This document shows positions 58,727-64,000 of a stretch of DNA of 64,000 bases, in pieces. The position numbers and the translations under genes are program-made. Under the pieces are notes generated by a model that was given only the letters and a program-made list of their open reading frames with translations, did no database searches and had not been told where the DNA came from. The number at the start of each line of letters is the position of its first letter. Position 1 is the first letter of the stretch. The stretch is from positions 300,507 through 364,506 of the forward strand of contig JXTB01000103.1 in the NCBI GenBank assembly GCA_002914805.1. The letters run 5' to 3'. Source of the DNA: Parasponia andersonii (taxonomy: Eukaryota; Streptophyta; Magnoliopsida; Rosales; Cannabaceae).

Positions 58727-60260
58727 AATAAGTATTAACTCTGAAGACTGAATTAAGTTAAAAGTATTCTCAAAAAAAGAAAAAATTAAGTTTAAATGGC
58801 ACGTTTGAATTGAAAAATAAGTAATGACCCAAAAAATACATGTATGTGGTCAATGAGCCTCTTTGACTAACATATGAATTCAAATCAGACGGTCTCCGTT
58901 ATTGATATGATTGGTAATAGATACTGAACTCACTGACCAAATGCTATCATTTGCTCCTTGCCAAGAAACTAAAAATTCACTGGCCAATGTCACATCTTTT
59001 TGGTTACAAAATTTTAGTTAAAATATTACATGTTATGCATAATAAAAAACTTCGTTGTACACGTTAGTTGACACATAGAAGTTCAAGAACTGATTAATCT
59101 TAATTTGGAGTTCTAAATGTGTATATTCATTATACGATTTATTTCATTCACTAGAGGGAAGATTACCAGATTGATTGCCCATAATGCGCCATTTCATAAT
59201 TTTTTTTTTCTTTTGTCTAAAAATAAAACAATAAGAGTAATCATTCATCATGAAATGACCAAAGAAACCAAAAGCTGTTCTACATAATTATGGTAATGGA
59301 GAAGTGTTTTTACACATGATATATTTACTCGTATACCAGCTTGGGTTTATGCATGACTATATTAATTTTTCTATCGAGTATAACATATTTTACACCTGTA
59401 TATCCACCAATATACCAGACATTATGCTTCAACCTTTGTTAAAGAACGTTTACTGGGCTCAAAATCAATCATTTTGGATTTTGCTATAACCTTAAAAATA
59501 AAATAAAAACATTCCAAAGAACTGAAAGTAGCCTTATCTACACTCATAAAAAATAAATAAATAAATAACAAATTCATTATAGAAACAGGAACAAATTTTT
59601 TCTTCACAAAAAGAGCACATACTGTACCCTTTTTTCTTCATATGCCCAAAACGTCTTTAATGCTTCCACAGTAGGAATTTAAATGAAATGGAGGGGAAAA
59701 AAAAAAAGTATATTAAAATAGAAACCACCACAATTTGAACCCAAATAATCTAATTGTCAATAAAACTATTCACAATTGGGAAACCTTATTGCATACATGC
59801 TTATCATCCACATGAGAATAAAAACACAACCTATAAAATCAACAGAACAGAACCAATTGAAATGAAATGCTTATTAAACTATTTTACTTTTCCATTCCCC
59901 TAATTATTACCATGAATAGCTAAAAATAGAAAAGAAAAAAAAACTTTCCCTAGTTTCTACTTGGTACATCTCAGTCAAGCCCACTATGCAAGCTAAGGAA
60001 AGAAACCAAACAGTAAACACATAAACACAAAGGGAAAGAGTGAGGGAAAAGGGGAGACATCTGTGTGGTAAAAACAATTTTGGGTCACAAACTACTTCGT
60101 GAGCCAGGAAAAGATGGTCAACTCTGTTGAAAGTTATTTCCTAATCTGATGGGAGGTTGTGATTTAAATTGAGAAGTACCGCCAGACGACGATTGCGTTG
60201 AGAGGGCTCGGTCGTGTTTTGAGAAACTAATTGGAAACCCCAAATGAAAATGGAGTGGCA
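58727..60260. other. Intergenic DNA, right end probably 3' UTR of the minus-strand gene
   Basis: AT-rich and without recognisable frames (those at 59304-59607 are short and unsupported). From about 59900 to 60260 the sequence is more balanced and may be 3' UTR of the gene ending at 60261. Confidence 0.4.
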
Positions 60261-61060
60261 TCATGATTGCATTGTATGGCTCGTTCGGGGGAGGATGGTG
60301 TTAGCTAGTTCTTCGTTTAGTTTAACTGGAAGCGGTGGCATCTGCTTCATTACATCTGGCATGTCACTTAATCTGAAGAGAAAGTACAAGATGAGAACAG
60401 TGTCAAGTCATGCATGCGTCAATTCAGTACGACAATACAAAAAACTAAACAGCTAAGCTAAGCCATTACTGAAAAAAGAAACTAACAAACATCAAGAAGA
60501 CAGTAAAAAGTTCAGCTTAAATTCAAGAATATAATGAATCTGACAGAAAAAAGAGCATCCAATAACTCGCTAGGCTCACATTCTTATGCCTATGGATAGG
60601 CTCACAAAAATACAATAAAAGACTGAAGACGTAACTAGTGTAGACAATTCTGCATCAACGAACAAGATTCTACTTGCATCACAGGAAAACGGTGCAAGTA
60701 ACAAGACTAATGGCGGCGGTATCATATTACAACCTTACAATAATATATGAAATTTAAATTGCTGAACGGACAGGTGCAAGAACAGCGACAAACTAAAAAC
60801 TAGATGGTACAAATTGGCAGCATAAACAGTTATGATTCTCATTCTTTGTCTTACAACAGCATAATTTAATTAGCAAATATAGGCCAACAAGATGCAATGC
60901 AGTGAAACATATATAAAAAAGAACATGAACATATGGTAGTAAAGAAAATAAAAGGATTGCAGAATGCAAGACGAACTTGTGAATAGTTCACAACTTACTC
61001 GTTCAAAATCTTGAGGATGTTATCCCGGCCTTGACAGAGAAGACTAAGGTTGTCCTGTAC
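60261..61060 (-). CDS. Last two exons of an unrecognised host gene (C-terminus)
   Basis: Exon 60999-61060 (acceptor TTGTTTCCAG, donor CGA|GTAAGTTG) joins exon 60261-60372 (acceptor CTTTCTCTTCAG) in frame. Together they encode 57 residues: VQDNLSLLCQGRDNILKILN, then a stretch with MPDVMKQMPPLPVKLNEELA, then a short tail ending TMQS and a stop. The regular splice sites, codon-like sequence and amphipathic leucine-rich helix argue for a real gene, but I do not recognise the family. Upstream exons are not in the window: DNA from 61179 onward is a copia element on the opposite strand, so the rest of the gene should lie beyond 64000. Confidence 0.65.
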
Positions 61061-61178
61061 CTGGAAACAAGAAGAAAGAAACAAATAATATAAAATAATG
61101 AAAAAAGAGGCAATTAAATTTTACAGCCACCAAGTAATGCCTATTTGTTAACGTGATTTATTCATGAGCTATCAAACT

Positions 61179-61452
61179 GTTGGAAACCACGGCAGATTTG
61201 GTTGTCAGCCTGATTTTTAGGAGACAAATCTTACCTCTTAGGTGTCATTTGATTTTATAATAATTATCTTGATATGTTTTTTGTTTTTATTTGTTGTATT
61301 TATCAGTTCCTAATTTATAGGAATCTTAACACGCTTTTATTCTCTGTACACGGTGGTCTATCTATAAAAGAGAGTATACCGTATTTCTCTATTATTACAA
61401 GTTAAATAATAATCAGTTTTTTACAGGTTTTCTCTTCCTTCGTTTGGCCTAT
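61179..61452 (+). repeat. 5' LTR of the right-edge copia element
   Basis: Starts TGTTGGAAACCACGG and contains TCTATAAAAGAGAG (TATA box, about 61363). It ends shortly before the primer site. The second LTR is not in the window, so both boundaries are inferred from the TG start and the primer site. Confidence 0.6.
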
Positions 61453-61453
61453 A

Positions 61454-61466
61454 TGGCATCAGAGCC
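61454..61466 (+). other. Primer-binding site of the right-edge copia
   Basis: TGGCATCAGAGCC, the initiator-Met-tRNA type of plant copia elements. Confidence 0.85.
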
Positions 61467-61491
61467 GGATTGAAGTTGAGAGGAAAAGGCC

Positions 61492-64000
61492 ATGTATAAA
61501 ATGGAAATTACAGGAGGCAGCGGTGGTAATGATTCTGAGGTTACCTCAAGCCATAACCCCACAATATCTCCCACTGCTTATTCTGATATCTCATAACTTC
61601 AAATTACCTCTCACAAACTCAGTGGCAAAAATTATTATCAGTGGTCTCTTGCTGTCCAAATGGTAGACGACAGGGCTATTTAGATGGCACTACTGAAAAG
61701 CCGAACAAAGGAGATCTCAAATTCCACTCAGGATTCTCAAAATTCCGTGGTTATAGGATGGCTAATCAAGTCCATGGAGGATAAAATTGGAGAAAATTTT
61801 CTTCGGTATAAGACAGCAAAAGCTATGTGGGAGGTTGTTAAAAGACAATAATCTGATTTCAAAAACTCAGCCCAGTTGTTCGAATTAAGAAACAAAGCCA
61901 GAAACCTGACTAAATCTGAGTTGGATGTTACAGAGTACTACAACACTCTCACTAAGCTTTGGCAAGAATTTGACAATTTCAACAACACATCATGGTGTAC
62001 TACTTGTCAGAATCATTATTAGGCCCTGGTTAAAAAAGAAAGAATTTTTGACTTTCTTGCCGGTCTAAATAAAGATCTGGATGAGGTGCGTGGAAGGTTG
62101 ATTAGAATTAAACCTCTACCCGCTATAGATGAAGCCTTTGCTGACGTGAGGAGAAAAGAACATCGTAAACGGGTTATGTTAGGGGAATCCAGAGTAACTA
62201 ATTCCCTTGATAATTCTGCTCTTGTATCAAGAGGACCTGAGAATTTAAACAGGGAATCGGGTAGAAATCAACAAAGGAGAATCTTTGGTGCGATCATTAT
62301 CAACAAACTAATCATACCAGAGAGACTTGTTGGAAGTTACATGGAAAACCCCTAAACTGGAAACCTCGGCCTAAGGGATTCCAAACAACAGCTAAACAGA
62401 CCACCAAACAAGGAGACATGGCCGCAAGTTTGTCCTTGTCAAAAGAACTTGAACATATTTGCAAATTGATCAGTACACAAATTCCTGTAGCCCAGCAAGC
62501 AAAACAGACATCTACTACTCCATCTCACCAAGGTTCATCTTTCGGATCCTCACTTCTTGACCCAAAAAGGTACTTTTTTGACCACTCTAGATGGCTGTTC
62601 AGAAGAAATTGAGCCCTGGAAACAGATTATATGACAGGATGTGCTAATTTCTTTTGTTCTTATACGCCAAGTCCTGGAAACATTAAAGTTAAAATTACTG
62701 ATGGCTCACACTCTACGGTTGCTGGTATAGGAGATATAAGGATTGATAAAAATATAATCCTTAAATCTGTGTTGCATGTACCAAAATTATCTTATAATTT
62801 ACTGTCTATTAGTAAATTGACAAAGGATTCGAACTGTGTAGCCAACTTCTCATGCTCTACTTGTATGTTTTAGGACCTGAATTTTGGGAAGACGATTGAC
62901 AGTGCTAGAGAATACAAGGGGCTTTATTACCCGAAGAAGGATGTCTCTCAGAGTAAACAAGTACAAACTGCTAGTTGTGGATTTTCATCTAGAGAACAAG
63001 AAATAATGATGTGGCATCGTCGGTTTTCTTATCTTAAGAAGTTATTTCCTTCGTTGTTTCGTAATAAAGGCATGTTTGAGTGTGAAGTGTGTCAATTAGC
63101 TAAACATCAACGTTGTGTGTTTCCTCCTAAACCTTACAAAGCATCTCAACCTTTTTCCTTAATCCATAGTGATATTTGGGGTCCTTCTCGCATTACACGT
63201 CTCCAGTAAACGTTGGTTTATTACTTTCATAGATGGCCATTCTCGGGTTTGTTGAGTATATTTGTTGAAAAAAAATCCAAAGCAGCCTAGACTTTTAAAA
63301 TTTTCTTTTCAATGGTCCAAAATCAATATAATACAAAAATAAAAATTCTTCATACGGACAATGGGAAAGAATATTTTAATTCCATACTAGGAGATTTTCT
63401 TTTACAAAATGGGATTGTTCACCAAAGCACTTGCATATATACCTCACAACAAAATGGGATTGCTGAAAGAAAAAATCGTCATCTCCTTGAAGTTGCTAGA
63501 GCTTTAATGTTTACCTCAAATGTACCAAAAACCTTTTGGGGAGATGTCCTCCTAACTGCCTGCTATCTCATAAATCGTATGCCTACCCGTGTTTTACAAT
63601 TTCAAACACCTCTTCAAACTCTAAGTAATATACATCCCACCTGTTCCAAGATGTTCTCTAACATACCCCTTAAAATATTTGGGTGTCAAGCTTACGTTCA
63701 CATACATGATCGAGAAAGAAGTAAACTGGATCCTAAGGCCTTAAAATGCATCTTTCTTAGCTATTCTGCAACACAAAAAGGCTATAAATGTTATTTGCCA
63801 GAAAAACGTAGATACTTTGTTTCGATGAATGTCACCTTTTTTGAGAGCACTCCCTTCTATACCAAAAATTTTCTTCAAGAGGAGGATAGACAGAACGAAG
63901 ATGAAGACAATTTTTGAGAAACATATCCTCATCACACCAGTCCTTTAGTACCTGAACCCAATCCTCTCCAAAGTCCATCCGAGTCTATAATTCCCGAAAG
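61492..64000 (+). pseudogene. Copia gag-pol, 5' half, degenerate
   Basis: Gag starts at the ATG 61492. HKLSGKNYYQWSLAVQMVDD, DVTEYYNTLTKLWQEFD and FDFLAGLNKDLDEVRGRLI are typical of plant copia gag with a UBN2-type core; three stops interrupt it. At the protease (about 62600-62870) the D-S/T-G motif is destroyed by small changes, but MTGCANFF and LHVPKLSYNLLSISKL remain. The GAG-pre-integrase segment is at 63006-63200 (MWHRRFSYLKK, CEVCQLAKHQR). The integrase core follows after a frameshift near 63200-63310: LHTDNGKEY (about 63350), QQNGIAERKNRHLLEVARAL and the C-terminal GCQAYVHIHDRERSKLDPKA, ending at a stop near 63917. Non-functional. Confidence 0.88.

Larger units (their letters stand above)
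61179..64000 (+). mobile_element. Ty1/copia retrotransposon, 5' part, running off the right edge
   Basis: A 5' LTR (about 61179-61452), a primer site (61454-61466) and gag-protease-integrase follow in order; RT and RNase H would be outside the window. It lies opposite to, and apparently inside an intron of, the gene ending at 60261. The coding region has stops and at least two frameshifts. Confidence 0.85.

Noticed and set aside
1..64000. CRISPR-like arrays, operons or phage-like modules
   Set aside because: The regular repeats present (27, 41, 52, 97 bp) have no spacers and lie within transposable elements; all gene structures are eukaryotic.

Overview
This window is plant nuclear DNA, most likely from a eudicot. 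It is strongly AT-rich. Its genes have many short exons, GT-AG introns and CT-rich leaders. The protein families are plant or general eukaryotic ones, and every major class of plant transposable element is present. Nothing suggests bacterial, organellar or viral DNA. A few single N bases occur (for example near 21681). All exon boundaries were placed by hand from splice signals and reading-frame continuity.

Host genes. Three genes can be built completely, all on the minus strand: U1 snRNP protein C (13670-15384, 5 coding exons, 203 aa), an ASCH-domain protein (18791-22071, 8 exons, 236 aa) and a five-pass membrane protein of the plant family PTHR31414 (26474-30670, 10 exons, 542 aa, one GC-AG intron, a 5' UTR intron and a visible TATA box). 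The last two exons of a fourth, unrecognised minus-strand gene lie at 60261-61060. A copia element sits immediately upstream of them, apparently in its intron. The host genes do not form a pathway.

Transposable elements, left to right: the 5' end of a CACTA (En/Spm) element on the minus strand (1-1555); a decayed full-length Ty1/copia element (3561-8800); many short inverted-repeat elements, several with readable target-site duplications (Mutator-like at 10228, 17249 and 33055; hAT-like at 25360; a family sitting in TA microsatellites at 19.0-19.5 kb and 31.15 kb); and a small poly(A)-tailed retroposon (16872). The stretch 38.0-56.2 kb is a nest four layers deep. A long-TIR element is split by an LTR element with 430-bp LTRs, which contains a Ty3/gypsy element, which contains a 9-kb Ty1/copia element. 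The window ends inside another copia element (61179 onward).

The least expected features are the untranslated leader of the 9-kb copia element, where a very AT-rich block abuts a very GC-rich block built of 97-bp tandem repeats; evidence that the same copia is a recombinant that removed the gypsy integrase; and a dispersed repeat with two independent insertions whose paralogue in this window is empty at both sites. I found no new enzymatic or defence system. The interest here is in genome structure.
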